Shown here: positions 1-8,781 of the stretch, piece by piece
How the letters are laid out: every line of letters begins with the position of its first letter
Numbering within the stretch: the first letter of the stretch is position 1
DNA from: Vasconcelosia minhoensis LEGE 07310
GTDB lineage: Bacteria; Cyanobacteriota; Cyanobacteriia; Phormidesmidales; Phormidesmidaceae
DNA length: 64,000 nucleotides
Direction of reading: 5' to 3'
Assembly (NCBI RefSeq): GCF_015207255.1
Contig: NZ_JADEXG010000011.1
Location: forward strand, 1 to 64,000
The notes under the pieces: generated by a model
What the model saw: the letters and a program-made list of their open reading frames with translations, nothing else
What the model was told of the DNA's origin: nothing
The model's database searches: none
Position numbers and translations under genes: made by a program

Positions 1-1777
1 CCCCCAAGCACCGAAACCAACCCAAACCCCTCTCAGGGATTGAAACTATCTCTAGACTAAATGAACCATAGTCCATCGGCACCGAAACCAACCCAAACCC
101 CTCTCAGGGATTGAAACAAGGACGGGTTCCATGGCATCGATAATCCTCAGCTACCGAAACCAACCCAAACCCCTCTCAGGGATTGAAACATGGCGATTAT
201 CCAGTCCACAACCAATATCCAACACCGAAACCAACCCAAACCCCTCTCAGGGATTGAAACACACAAGTTAGCCGTTCATCTTTACGATAAGGTTACCGAA
301 ACCAACCCAAACCCCTCTCAGGGATTGAAACCTCCAGGTACAGAGTATGGCTAGCATTAACTACCACCGAAACCAACCCAAACCCCTCTCAGGGATTGAA
401 ACAACGCCGAATACACAGAGAAAGTTTCGGCTATTGCTACCGAAACCAACCCAAACCCCTCTCAGGGATTGAAACCAGGTATCGAGATACCTAATCGAGG
501 GTGGAGGGGCACCGAAACCAACCCAAACCCCTCTCAGGGATTGAAACAGAACAATCTCAACAATCAACCCCACCGCCACCCGACCGAAACCAACCCAAAC
601 CCCTCTCAGGGATTGAAACCCCAGGTAGGTGGCTGGAGCCAGCAAGGAATATCACCGAAACCAACCCAAACCCCTCTCAGGGATTGAAACGATTGTTGAG
701 ATTGTTCTAACAGCGATAATTGAGCTACCGAAACCAACCCAAACCCCTCTCAGGGATTGAAACAACCACTGTTCCAGGTACAATCGCGCCGCCAAAATAC
801 CGAAACCAACCCAAACCCCTCTCAGGGATTGAAACGACTAGTAGCGCTTCCATCTGGGATGAAAGAGCAGACCGAAACCAACCCAAACCCCTCTCAGGGA
901 TTGAAACCGAGGTGGCACGCTGTTCGGGAACACGATAGACAGCGGACCGAAACCAACCCAAACCCCTCTCAGGGATTGAAACCGCAACTAGCGATAGCCA
1001 TGCTTTGCAGCTAGCCTACCGAAACCAACCCAAACCCCTCTCAGGGATTGAAACAGCTTCTACTTCCCCAGGATTGACGCGCCTGTGGTTACCGACCGAA
1101 ACCAACCCAAACCCCTCTCAGGGATTGAAACAATGATTGTAGCTCTATCGCCACGGTTAGCGATTACACCGAAACCAACCCAAACCCCTCTCAGGGATTG
1201 AAACATCTTTTTCTCTGTGGACAGCGGTGCTAGCTACACGACCGAAACCAACCCAAACCCCTCTCAGGGATTGAAACACATGCTTCCTGCACGGCTGTAT
1301 GGATATCAGCTTACCGAAACCAACCCAAACCCCTCTCAGGGATTGAAACTGGTTGACATCCTTGCACGGGAGATGGGCGATCTACCGAAACCAACCCAAA
1401 CCCCTCTCAGGGATTGAAACATGAGAAAACAGGTGTATGTCGAACTCGACACCACCGAAACCAACCCAAACCCCTCTCAGGGATTGAAACATTAGCTGGG
1501 CGGAGGGGGTGTTCGACGAGCTGTCACCGAAACCAACCCAAACCCCTCTCAGGGATTGAAACAGATACACAGAGCATACAGTGGCGTTCACCTTCAGACC
1601 GAAACCAACCCAAACCCCTCTCAGGGATTGAAACAGAACATTGGCAAAAGCTAGCCCTGTCAGAGGGGACCGAAACCAACCCAAACCCCTCTCAGGGATT
1701 GAAACGTCGAATTGGGAACAGCTGGAGAGTTGTCCCCGGGACCGAAACCAACCCAAACCCCTCTCAGGGATTGAACT
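1..1777 (+). CRISPR. CRISPR array, trailer-end portion, 25 repeats
   Basis: A 37-nt repeat beginning ACCGAAACC and ending GGGATTGAAAC occurs 25 times. Repeat starts are 10, 81, 153, 224, 295, 366, 439, 511, 583, 654, 727, 799, 871, 946, 1018, 1095, 1168, 1241, 1313, 1384, 1454, 1526, 1598, 1669 and 1741. The 24 complete spacers are 33-40 nt, mostly 34-36, and all differ by eye. The first 24 repeats look identical; the last (1741-1777) ends TTGAACT instead of TTGAAAC, as expected of the terminal, leader-distal repeat. The ATTGAAAC end is the usual 8-nt crRNA 5' tag, so transcription should run rightward, with leader, newest spacers and cas genes left of the window. Each repeat contains a small CCCT/AGGG inverted repeat. 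The repeat resembles those of cyanobacterial type I or III systems, but the subtype cannot be set without cas genes. Confidence 0.99.
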
Positions 1778-2115
1778 ATTGTTAGAACTCGGGGACAATA
1801 CTGCTTCGCTGATCAAAGCATCAATCGTGAGCGATCGACCCAACCAAATTCAGCCAAACACAATCTTTGAACTACGGGCAGGCCAAGACCAAAATCGGGC
1901 GATCATAAACCAGATTTTGCGGCGCGATCAGGAGCGAGGCAGCTAATGTCAGTTAGGGTGAATAGCTGAGGTTGGAGGCGCGATCGCAACCTGGCCAAAG
2001 CCCCTCAGAGACTGAAGCAAATGGTGACACCATGACTTAGCGCGGTTAGCTCTAGCTGGCATGACACAATAGAGATAGCTAGACATGGAACGCTGGATAG
2101 GTTCAGGAGATACAG
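1778..2115. other. Gap between CRISPR array and putA
   Basis: This 338-bp stretch has no recognisable gene. One + frame stays open from inside the array to a TAA near 1944, but it has no start of its own and no family I recognise. The stretch contains HIP1-like GCGATCG sites, the possible decayed repeat at 1995-2018, and at its right end the putA ribosome binding site AGGAGA (about 2105-2110). Confidence 0.6.
1995..2018 (+). repeat. Possible fossil CRISPR repeat
   Basis: The stretch from CCAAAGCCCC to GACTGAAGC resembles the 3' two thirds of the upstream CRISPR repeat (CCAAACCCC...GATTGAAAC), with four substitutions and a 2-nt deletion. It lies about 220 bp beyond the terminal repeat. It may be a decayed older repeat or chance similarity. 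Confidence 0.35.
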
Positions 2116-5106
2116 ATGGTAGTGCAAGTAAAGCCCTCGACCGACTATGAAGCTAAGACCCAGAAAATTGCTGAGACGCTGCTAGGGCTGACCCGCAATA
2201 ATCGCTCCTGGCTGGCCCAAATGCGCGACCAGATGCGCTGGGATGACAAGCTGCTGGGCTTTGCGATGGCCAACCCAGGGCTGCGGGTACAGCTATTTCG
2301 GCTGATTGACTGTATGCCCGCGCTCGAAAGCAAAGCCGACGTCGCCTGCCACCTCCAGGAATATTTGGACGATCCCACGGTCGAGCTGCCTAGCGCCCTC
2401 AAAAGCCTGCTCAACTTTACCCAGCCCGACTCGATGCCGGGGCAGCTAGCGGCTTCGACCCTAAATACGGCGATGGAAACCCTGGCGAAGAAGTATATCG
2501 CTGGGGAAACGATTGAGCAGGCGATCAAAACCCTGACCCAGCTGCGGAAGCAGAAGATGACCTTCACCATCGACCTGCTGGGCGAAGCGGTGATGACCGA
2601 GACCGAGGCCGAAGCCTACCTACAGCGCTACCTGGACATGATGGAGCGGCTCGCCACGATGGTCGAAAAGTGGTCGCCCCTGGAAGGAATTGAGGCCGTA
2701 GACGGTCAGGTGCTGCCCCAGGCACAGGTGTCCGTGAAGCTTACCGCCTTCTATTCTCAGTTTGATCCGCTTGATCCGGAAGGCAGTCAGCAGCAGGTCA
2801 GCGATCGCATCCGCACCCTCCTGCGCCGGGCCGCCGAACTCGGGGTCGCAGTCCACTTCGACATGGAGCAGTATGTCTACAAAGACACTACGCTGTCCAT
2901 CCTCAAGTCACTGCTGATGGAAGAGGAGTTTCGCCAGCGCGACGACGTCGGCATCACCCTCCAGGCCTACCTGCGCGACAGCTATCAGGATTTAGAAGAC
3001 GTGATTGACTGGGCCAGAAAACGCGGCACGCCGCTCACGGTTCGGCTCATCAAGGGCGCTTACTGGGACCAGGAGACGATTAAGGCCATTCAAAACCACT
3101 GGCCGCAGCCGGTCTACAGCGAAAAAGAATCCACCGATGCCAACTTTGAGCGGATGACCGAGCGGCTGCTGGAAAACCACGAGCTGCTCTATGCCGCGAT
3201 TGGCAGCCACAATGTGCGATCGCAGGCCCACGCTATGGCGATCGCTGAAACGCTGAAAATTCCCAAACGCCGGATTGAACTGCAGGTGCTCTACGGCATG
3301 GCCGACCCGCTGGCCACGGCCCTGGTGAAGCAGGACTACCGGGTGCGGGTCTACTGCCCCTACGGCGAGCTGATTCCCGGCATGGCCTACCTAATCCGAC
3401 GGCTGCTGGAGAATACGGCCAATACCTCCTTCCTTCGCCAAAATTTTGAAGACCGCCCCACCGCAGAACTGATTGCCTCGCCGCAGATGGACCCCGACGA
3501 TATGAAACCTTCCCCACCGTTGGGTACGCCCAACCAGTTTGACCAGGCCGCCGACAGCGACTACGCCCAGGCCGCAGCGCGGCAGGCTGCAGAAAAAGCG
3601 ATGGCGACGGTGCGGCAGCAGCTGGGCCAGACCTACTGGCCAATCATTGCGGGCGAAGCGCTTGAGACAGAGACGGTAATCGATTCAGAGAATCCGGCCC
3701 AGCCGTCAGAAATTGTCGGTCGGGTAGGACAGATTACGGTCGAGCAGGCCGAACAGGCGATCGCGGCTGCCCGAGAAGCCTTCCCCAACTGGCGGCGCAC
3801 CCCCGCCACGGAGCGGGCCGCCTGCCTGCGCCGAGCTGCTGACCTACTGGCCGAACGGCGGGCTGAGCTGTGCGCTTGGATGGTGCTGGAAGTGGGCAAG
3901 GTACTGCGCGAAGCCGATGGCGAGGTATCTGAGGCGATTGACTTCTGCCGCTACTATGCCAACGAAATGGAGCGGCTCGACCAGGGCGTCAACTACGATA
4001 TCTCCGGCGAAAATAATCGCTACCGCTATTTTCCTCGCGGCATTGTGGTGGTGATCTCGCCGTGGAATTTCCCGCTGGCGATCGCGACCGGCATGACCGT
4101 AGCGGCCCTGGTGACAGGTAACTGTACGCTGCTAAAGCCCGCTGAGACGTCTTCAGTGATCGCCGCCAAGCTGGCTGAAATTCTAGTGGAGGCCGGGATT
4201 CCTAAAGGCGTCTTCCAGTTCGTGCCGGGCAAGGGCTCGACCGTAGGCGCGCATCTGGTGGGGCACCCCGACGTGCATATGATTGCCTTCACCGGCTCGC
4301 GTCAGGTGGGCTGCCAAATCTATGCCGACGCGGCCCAGCTGAAGCCAGGGCAAAAGCACCTGAAGCGGGTGGTGGCAGAGATGGGCGGCAAGAACGCGAT
4401 TATTGTCGATCAAAGCGCCGATCTGGACCAGGCGGTCGCAGGCGTGGTGCAGTCGGCCTTTGGCTACAGCGGCCAGAAATGCTCGGCCTGCTCGCGGGTG
4501 ATCGTACTGAATCAGGTCTATGACAACTTTGTTGCTCGACTCACCGAGGCGACCAAATCGCTCAACGTGGGTCTGGCCGAAGATTCGGGCGTGAAGGTGG
4601 GACCGGTGATCGATGGCAAAGCCCGCGATCGCATCTACGAATACATTGAGAAAGGCCGTCAGGAAGCCACCGTCGCCGTCAGCCAGCCCGTCCCAGAGGA
4701 GGGCTATTTCGTCGGGCCGACCGTCTTTGTAGACGTGGCCCCAGATGCCACGATCGCCCAGGAAGAGATTTTTGGCCCGGTGCTTGCGGTGATTAAAGCG
4801 GATAGCTTTGACCAGGCAATCGCGATCGCCAACGGCACCGACTATGCGCTGACCGGTGGCCTCTACTCCCGCACGCCGTCCCATATCGACCGGGCTCAGG
4901 CCGACTTCGAGGTCGGCAATCTCTATATCAACCGGGGCTGCACCGGTGCAATCGTCGCCCGCCAGCCCTTTGGTGGCTTCAAACTCTCCGGCGTCGGCTC
5001 CAAAGCGGGCGGCCCCGACTATCTGCAACAGTTCCTGGAACCCCGCGCAGTGACTGAGAATGTCCAGCGGCAGGGGTTTGCCCCAATTGAAGGCGTCGAT
5101 AGTTAG
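2116..5106 (+). CDS. putA: Bifunctional proline dehydrogenase / L-glutamate gamma-semialdehyde dehydrogenase
   Basis: This enzyme oxidises proline to pyrroline-5-carboxylate with FAD, then the semialdehyde to glutamate with NAD. The 996-residue protein has an N-terminal helical part, a proline dehydrogenase barrel (about 110-440, with VSVKLTAFYSQ and RLIKGAYWD motifs) and an aldehyde dehydrogenase domain (about 510-985). The aldehyde dehydrogenase domain carries the general base Glu755 in AEMGGKN and the nucleophile Cys789 in SGQKCSAC. There is no N-terminal ribbon-helix-helix DNA-binding domain, so it is not a trifunctional self-repressing PutA; the length fits the short bifunctional class. 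The ATG follows an AGGAGA site. The gene stands alone, with convergent genes downstream. Family assignment is firm; the role in using external proline is inferred. Confidence 0.95.
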   Translation: MVVQVKPSTDYEAKTQKIAETLLGLTRNNRSWLAQMRDQMRWDDKLLGFAMANPGLRVQLFRLIDCMPALESKADVACHLQEYLDDPTVELPSALKSLLNFTQPDSMPGQLAASTLNTAMETLAKKYIAGETIEQAIKTLTQLRKQKMTFTIDLLGEAVMTETEAEAYLQRYLDMMERLATMVEKWSPLEGIEAVDGQVLPQAQVSVKLTAFYSQFDPLDPEGSQQQVSDRIRTLLRRAAELGVAVHFDMEQYVYKDTTLSILKSLLMEEEFRQRDDVGITLQAYLRDSYQDLEDVIDWARKRGTPLTVRLIKGAYWDQETIKAIQNHWPQPVYSEKESTDANFERMTERLLENHELLYAAIGSHNVRSQAHAMAIAETLKIPKRRIELQVLYGMADPLATALVKQDYRVRVYCPYGELIPGMAYLIRRLLENTANTSFLRQNFEDRPTAELIASPQMDPDDMKPSPPLGTPNQFDQAADSDYAQAAARQAAEKAMATVRQQLGQTYWPIIAGEALETETVIDSENPAQPSEIVGRVGQITVEQAEQAIAAAREAFPNWRRTPATERAACLRRAADLLAERRAELCAWMVLEVGKVLREADGEVSEAIDFCRYYANEMERLDQGVNYDISGENNRYRYFPRGIVVVISPWNFPLAIATGMTVAALVTGNCTLLKPAETSSVIAAKLAEILVEAGIPKGVFQFVPGKGSTVGAHLVGHPDVHMIAFTGSRQVGCQIYADAAQLKPGQKHLKRVVAEMGGKNAIIVDQSADLDQAVAGVVQSAFGYSGQKCSACSRVIVLNQVYDNFVARLTEATKSLNVGLAEDSGVKVGPVIDGKARDRIYEYIEKGRQEATVAVSQPVPEEGYFVGPTVFVDVAPDATIAQEEIFGPVLAVIKADSFDQAIAIANGTDYALTGGLYSRTPSHIDRAQADFEVGNLYINRGCTGAIVARQPFGGFKLSGVGSKAGGPDYLQQFLEPRAVTENVQRQGFAPIEGVDS

Positions 5107-5169
5107 GCGCTTTACAGTACGGCAGGGGGTGGCTATGGTCACCACTTGTCAAGCGTTGATCACGCTGAA

Positions 5170-5622
5170 CTACTCTGCTTTTAAGCTCCTAAGGAGCTGT
5201 CTTGGGCGGGCAAACCTAATATCCTCGTACCGATCTGGGTACTGATTAAAGATATAGTGCTCATATTCGTACCAGTGCCTCTCCCCTTTCTCTTGATTAC
5301 ACTGGTAGCAAATCACCCATAGATTTCTAAAATCTAACGATAGCCAGGGATATTGAGCCCTAGGCAATTTGTGGTCGATAGTTTTCTTGTGGTGGCGGCT
5401 AAATCGCTCTCCGCATATGGGACAGTGGCTTTCTGAGTTGTCTCTAACCCATTCTCGGCTTTCCTCGGTAATACCGCATTCACTCTTGCCGTTAATGTAT
5501 CGCCAAACGTCAAATTTCCGATATTCTTGAAAATCCTGCAAAGTTAATCTGCTGTAGCGTCTCTTGCCGACCTTGTCAGCCAGCTTGAAAAGGCTTTGGA
5601 GTGTCTTATCTGCTTCAGACAT
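5170..5622 (-). CDS. HNH endonuclease domain protein
   Basis: A 150-residue protein with a C-terminal HNH nuclease fold. A CPICG knuckle (about residue 72) and a CYQCNQEKG knuckle (about 111) form a four-cysteine zinc site around the IDHKLPRA strand, whose Asp-His is the catalytic core, followed by FRNLWVIC. The N-terminal 60 residues are charged and have no known domain. It is the last gene of a leftward, AT-rich three-gene unit, 23 bp after the previous gene, and its start has no clear ribosome binding site, so it may depend on coupling. HNH proteins of this size act in phage, restriction or mobile-element contexts; no partner methylase or integrase is seen. Nuclease class is well supported, biological role unknown. 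Confidence 0.8.
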   Translation of the reverse strand: MSEADKTLQSLFKLADKVGKRRYSRLTLQDFQEYRKFDVWRYINGKSECGITEESREWVRDNSESHCPICGERFSRHHKKTIDHKLPRAQYPWLSLDFRNLWVICYQCNQEKGERHWYEYEHYIFNQYPDRYEDIRFARPRQLLRSLKAE

Positions 5623-5645
5623 GGCAAGGATAATACCGCGAAGGG

Positions 5646-6074
5646 CTAGGTGCTGCTTTTTCGCATAGCTTTTACTGGCTTACGAGGCTGCTTGCTATAG
5701 TCAACAAACTCATATTCTGAATCTGAGTCTGGAAACTGCTTGTCAATCTGATTAGAAATCTCTTCAACCTCAGATCTGAGAGATCGATTAAACGCATCTA
5801 TTTCCTCAGAAGTTTGATACTTGTTGCCAATTCGGTCAGCCTGCAGAAACAGGTCCTCAAGGCTGGGCTCGTCAGAATTAGAGGAGGACAGCAAGTCGTT
5901 GATCTTCTGATAAAGCTCAATCACATTATCCCAACCCACATTCCTGTAGCCGCTTTCCTTGAGCCATTCCTGCTCTTTTTTGGGCAGCTTACTTCTGCGG
6001 TTGGAATTAGATCGCTGTACTTCGCGATAGCCCATGCCGCTAAAGAGACGTTTTTTATTCCTTTGGCTCACCAT
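5646..6074 (-). CDS. Uncharacterised charged protein, middle gene of HNH unit
   Basis: A 142-residue, highly charged soluble protein I do not recognise. The N-terminus is basic (QRNKKRLFSG, SNSNRRSKLPKKEQEW), the middle is acidic and predicted helical (SLEDLFLQADRIGNKY, EVEEISNQIDKQFP), and the tail is basic (KQPRKPVKAMRKSS). There is no signal peptide or membrane segment. The ATG is preceded by AGAGGA overlapping the stop region of the upstream coiled-coil gene, so translation is probably coupled. The basic ends could contact nucleic acid, but that is only an inference from composition. AT-rich composition and small size match its two neighbours. Confidence 0.7.
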   Translation of the reverse strand: MVSQRNKKRLFSGMGYREVQRSNSNRRSKLPKKEQEWLKESGYRNVGWDNVIELYQKINDLLSSSNSDEPSLEDLFLQADRIGNKYQTSEEIDAFNRSLRSEVEEISNQIDKQFPDSDSEYEFVDYSKQPRKPVKAMRKSST

Positions 6075-6086
6075 ATTGACAATCCT

Positions 6087-6587
6087 CTAACCCAAAGTCC
6101 AGCGGAACATGCGAATGAGCGCTTTACGGATTTCACTATCCTCATATTGCAGGAGCATTTTCGTATCTTGGGCCAGCCGCAGGCGGATTTGGTCAACCAC
6201 ATTTTTAAGTTCTTTGTTGTCCTTTTTGAGCTGGTCGTTCGCTTTAATCAGTTCTTCATTGTGGGCCGTTAGGGTTTGCAGATCCGAGCCTAAACCCTGA
6301 TTTTCGGTAGCTAGCTGATCAATTTCGGCTTTAAAGGCCTGATTTTCTACTTGCAGCCGCTCATTTTTTTTCTCTGCCTGACTCCGCAGCTGGCCAAAAT
6401 AGCGATTATTCGCTGAGAGTTCAATATTTTTCTCGATAAAGGACCTGATTACCCTTTCTGCGCTAGGTTGAGCGCTTAAAACATTCAGCAGGTTTTCACA
6501 GTCATCTGAGCTAAGCGACTGAGTAATATTCTTATTAATTCCATACTTTTCCTTTAGCGTAGCTTGAAGCCCACTCTTAGATGGCAT
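6087..6587 (-). CDS. Coiled-coil protein, first gene of HNH unit
   Basis: About 166 residues from the chosen ATG, which has AGAGGA 8 nt upstream; a TTG at 6605 would add six residues. The N-terminal 60 residues look globular (KSGLQATLKEKYGI, then a Ser-Asp-rich turn and NLLNVLSAQPSAERVIRSF). Residues about 65-145 form a long coiled coil with regular heptads (EKKNERLQVENQAF, LATENQGLGSDLQ, NDQLKKDNKELKN), and the tail is basic and aromatic (IRKALIRMFRWTLG). It probably self-assembles. It lies 12 bp upstream of the unknown middle gene and heads the unit that ends with the HNH nuclease. I do not know its function. Confidence 0.75.
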   Translation of the reverse strand: MPSKSGLQATLKEKYGINKNITQSLSSDDCENLLNVLSAQPSAERVIRSFIEKNIELSANNRYFGQLRSQAEKKNERLQVENQAFKAEIDQLATENQGLGSDLQTLTAHNEELIKANDQLKKDNKELKNVVDQIRLRLAQDTKMLLQYEDSEIRKALIRMFRWTLG

Positions 6588-7056
6588 TCGGCTTGTCCTC
6601 TGCAAGTCTTAGATCCAGGTTCCCAGTATTCCCAAATGGTGCAGACGATGCTTGCACATCGTAAAAGTCTTCATCCGTATAAATTTTTGATGTAGGTGTT
6701 TTGGGCCTCAAAATTTCGAGTCAGTTATATAGAAGTTCGCCTGTTCTAAGGAAATAATGCAAATTTCTCGCAAAGCCAGACTTGGGCGTAAGCGCCTATA
6801 CAAAGCGCTGTCATCCAAAGTTAATTCAGAGATTGCCACGATTTCAGGAGTTCTACAGGCATTGGGTCTGCGGTCACAGGCTACTGAAATACAGCGGCTT
6901 GAACCATTTATGAGGTGATTAGTTCACTGCCTACAGCCGACACGATTGAGTAGTAAAACATAGGCTCGAACAGTAGCGATCGCGGCAATTCATTTGGCGA
7001 CAGCATGAGCGTGTTCATAGGCTGCAACAACTGCTCTAAAGCTATCAATGTCCTAT
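6588..7056. other. AT-rich gap with antitoxin remnant
   Basis: This stretch separates the HNH unit from the ABC transporter. Besides the antitoxin fragment at 6757-6918 I see no intact gene. At 6985-7045 the minus strand has a short open tail (AAYEHAHAVAK) bounded by stops, possibly another gene fragment. The promoter of the leftward HNH unit should lie near 6600-6750, but no confident -10/-35 pair can be picked. Confidence 0.5.
6757..6918 (+). pseudogene. Remnant of an HI1420-type addiction antitoxin
   Basis: A 53-codon frame preceded by AAGGAA. Its product contains RKARLGRKRLYKALSS and ISGVLQALGLR, which resemble the helix-turn-helix core of HI1420/HigA-family antidotes (usual form SREGLYKALS...VLKALGL). 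Full family members have about 100 residues with an N-terminal helical part, so this looks like the C-terminal half. No partner toxin is visible upstream. It may be a decayed toxin-antitoxin locus or a very short surviving regulator. Confidence 0.5.
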
Positions 7057-8781
7057 TCACGATTTGAACTGTTGGGCATAGAACTGGGCATAGCGACCTG
7101 CCTGAGCAATCAGCTCATCGTGGGTGCCCGATTCTAGGATTTCGCCCTGTTCCAGGAAAATAATCCGGTTGGCCCGGCGGATGGTGCTGAGGCGGTGGGC
7201 GATGACGAAGGCGGTGCGGTTTTGCATGACCCGTTCGAGGGCTTCCTGCACCAGGGCTTCTGACTCGGAGTCGAGAGCTGAGGTCGCTTCGTCAAGGATC
7301 AGAATGCGGGGGTTGAGCAGGACGGCGCGGGCGATCGCGATTCTCTGCCGCTGGCCGCCCGACAGGTTGACGCCGCGTTCGCCGACCCAGGTGTGGTAGC
7401 CCTGAGACAGCTGGCTGATGAAGTCGTGGGCATTGGCAATCTTGGCGGCAGCCGCGATCGCGTCATAGTCCAATTCCGTCTGGCCATAGGCAATATTCTG
7501 GGCCAGGGTACCGGAAAACAGCGTGGTTTCCTGGGGGACAATGCCAATCTGGCGGCGCAGGCTGGTGACCGTCACCTGCCGCAGATCGACACCATCCACC
7601 CGCACCTGACCCGCCTGCGGATCGTAGAAGCGCGCCAGCAGATTGACAATGGTAGTTTTACCTGCGCCCGACGGGCCGACCAATGCTACAACCTGGCCCG
7701 GTTCCACCAGCAGGCACAGATCTCGCAGGACCGGTTTGCCCGGCTCGTAGGCAAAGTCTACATGGCGATACTCCACCTTGCCCGTCACCCGAGGGAGCGT
7801 GATGGCATCGGCGTTTTGGTGCAGCGTCGGCGCGATCGCCATCAGCTCAAACACCCGTTCCACTGAAGCTTCGGTTTGCTTATAGGCATTGTAGTGTTGG
7901 GCAATTAGGTCAATTGGGTGAATTAGCAATACCACTGCGACCAAAAAGCTGACCAGCGCCTGGGGTTGCAAATTGCCCAGCGAAATTTGCCAGCCGCCCA
8001 GCAGAAACAGCAGCATGATGCTGATCGCTTCCAAAAAGCCGACCACCGGATACTGGATCGCCGTCAGGTGCTCAGTTCGGTACCTGGCCCGGCGGTTTTG
8101 CTCTGCCTCCTGGCTAAATCGGGCTACCTCATAGTCCTGGGCTGCGAACGCCTGCACCACTCGAATGCTGCCAAACACCTCGGTCATCAGCGCAGACAGG
8201 CTCGACATTTCGCTCTGACTGCGGCGTGAGAGCATCAGCAGCCTCTGGCCAAACAGGCTAATTAACCAGCCCATCAGCGGTGCGATAATCAGGCCCGCCA
8301 GCGTCAGCTGCCAGTTGAGATAGAAAATGTAAACGGTCAGGACAATCAGCTGTAAAACGCAGGAGATAAACTGCTGCGACATCTTGTTGACGACTTCGCC
8401 GATTCGGTCGATATCCTCCGTTAGCCGGTAGGCTAAATCACCCGTCTTTGCAGTGGCAAAATAGTCGATTCCCAGCCGATGCAGGTGCGCATAGACTCGC
8501 TGGCGCAGGCGCAGCACGACGGATAGAGAAGCGCGGATGGCCCAGACTTTTTCGCCGTAGAGAAAGATATTTTGGATCAGAAACACCAGCACCGCTAGCC
8601 CCATCCAGTAGGCCGTCTGGCGCACGTCGCCCTGGCTGATGGCGGTTGTCACCTGACCCGCCAGGTAGGGCAGCAGCGGCACGGTGACCACATAGCCCAC
8701 CACGCAGACAAAGGTACGCAAGAAATTAGGCCACTGCGATCGCAGATCGGGCCAAAGCTGCCGGTAGCTACCTGCAATCAT
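7057..8781 (-). CDS. ABC transporter, fused permease and ATPase (MsbA/MdlB-like)
   Basis: A 574-residue half-transporter of the type IV exporter class that works as a dimer in the inner membrane. The N-terminal 310 residues hold about six membrane helices. The ATPase domain has Walker A GPSGAGKTT (369-377), Q-loop VPQE, signature LSGGQ (473-477), Walker B ILILDE (493-498, catalytic Glu498) and the switch His in IAHRLST. Lipid flippases, drug exporters and peptide exporters share this architecture, so the substrate is not fixed. Its ATG overlaps the last codons of the upstream LpxB-like gene by 4 bp, so the two are co-translated; that pairing makes a lipid or glycolipid cargo a reasonable guess. 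Confidence 0.9.
   Translation of the reverse strand: MIAGSYRQLWPDLRSQWPNFLRTFVCVVGYVVTVPLLPYLAGQVTTAISQGDVRQTAYWMGLAVLVFLIQNIFLYGEKVWAIRASLSVVLRLRQRVYAHLHRLGIDYFATAKTGDLAYRLTEDIDRIGEVVNKMSQQFISCVLQLIVLTVYIFYLNWQLTLAGLIIAPLMGWLISLFGQRLLMLSRRSQSEMSSLSALMTEVFGSIRVVQAFAAQDYEVARFSQEAEQNRRARYRTEHLTAIQYPVVGFLEAISIMLLFLLGGWQISLGNLQPQALVSFLVAVVLLIHPIDLIAQHYNAYKQTEASVERVFELMAIAPTLHQNADAITLPRVTGKVEYRHVDFAYEPGKPVLRDLCLLVEPGQVVALVGPSGAGKTTIVNLLARFYDPQAGQVRVDGVDLRQVTVTSLRRQIGIVPQETTLFSGTLAQNIAYGQTELDYDAIAAAAKIANAHDFISQLSQGYHTWVGERGVNLSGGQRQRIAIARAVLLNPRILILDEATSALDSESEALVQEALERVMQNRTAFVIAHRLSTIRRANRIIFLEQGEILESGTHDELIAQAGRYAQFYAQQFKS

Noticed and set aside
361-1946. Several open frames on both strands reading through the CRISPR region
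   Set aside because: They are translations of the repeat (repeating NPNPSQGLK or RGLGWFR patterns) with no start context; the terminal frame after 1777 has no start or family.
4183-5145. A 320-codon frame antisense to putA
   Set aside because: It mirrors the aldehyde dehydrogenase coding region, shows no recognisable domain, and is a frame shadow caused by high GC.
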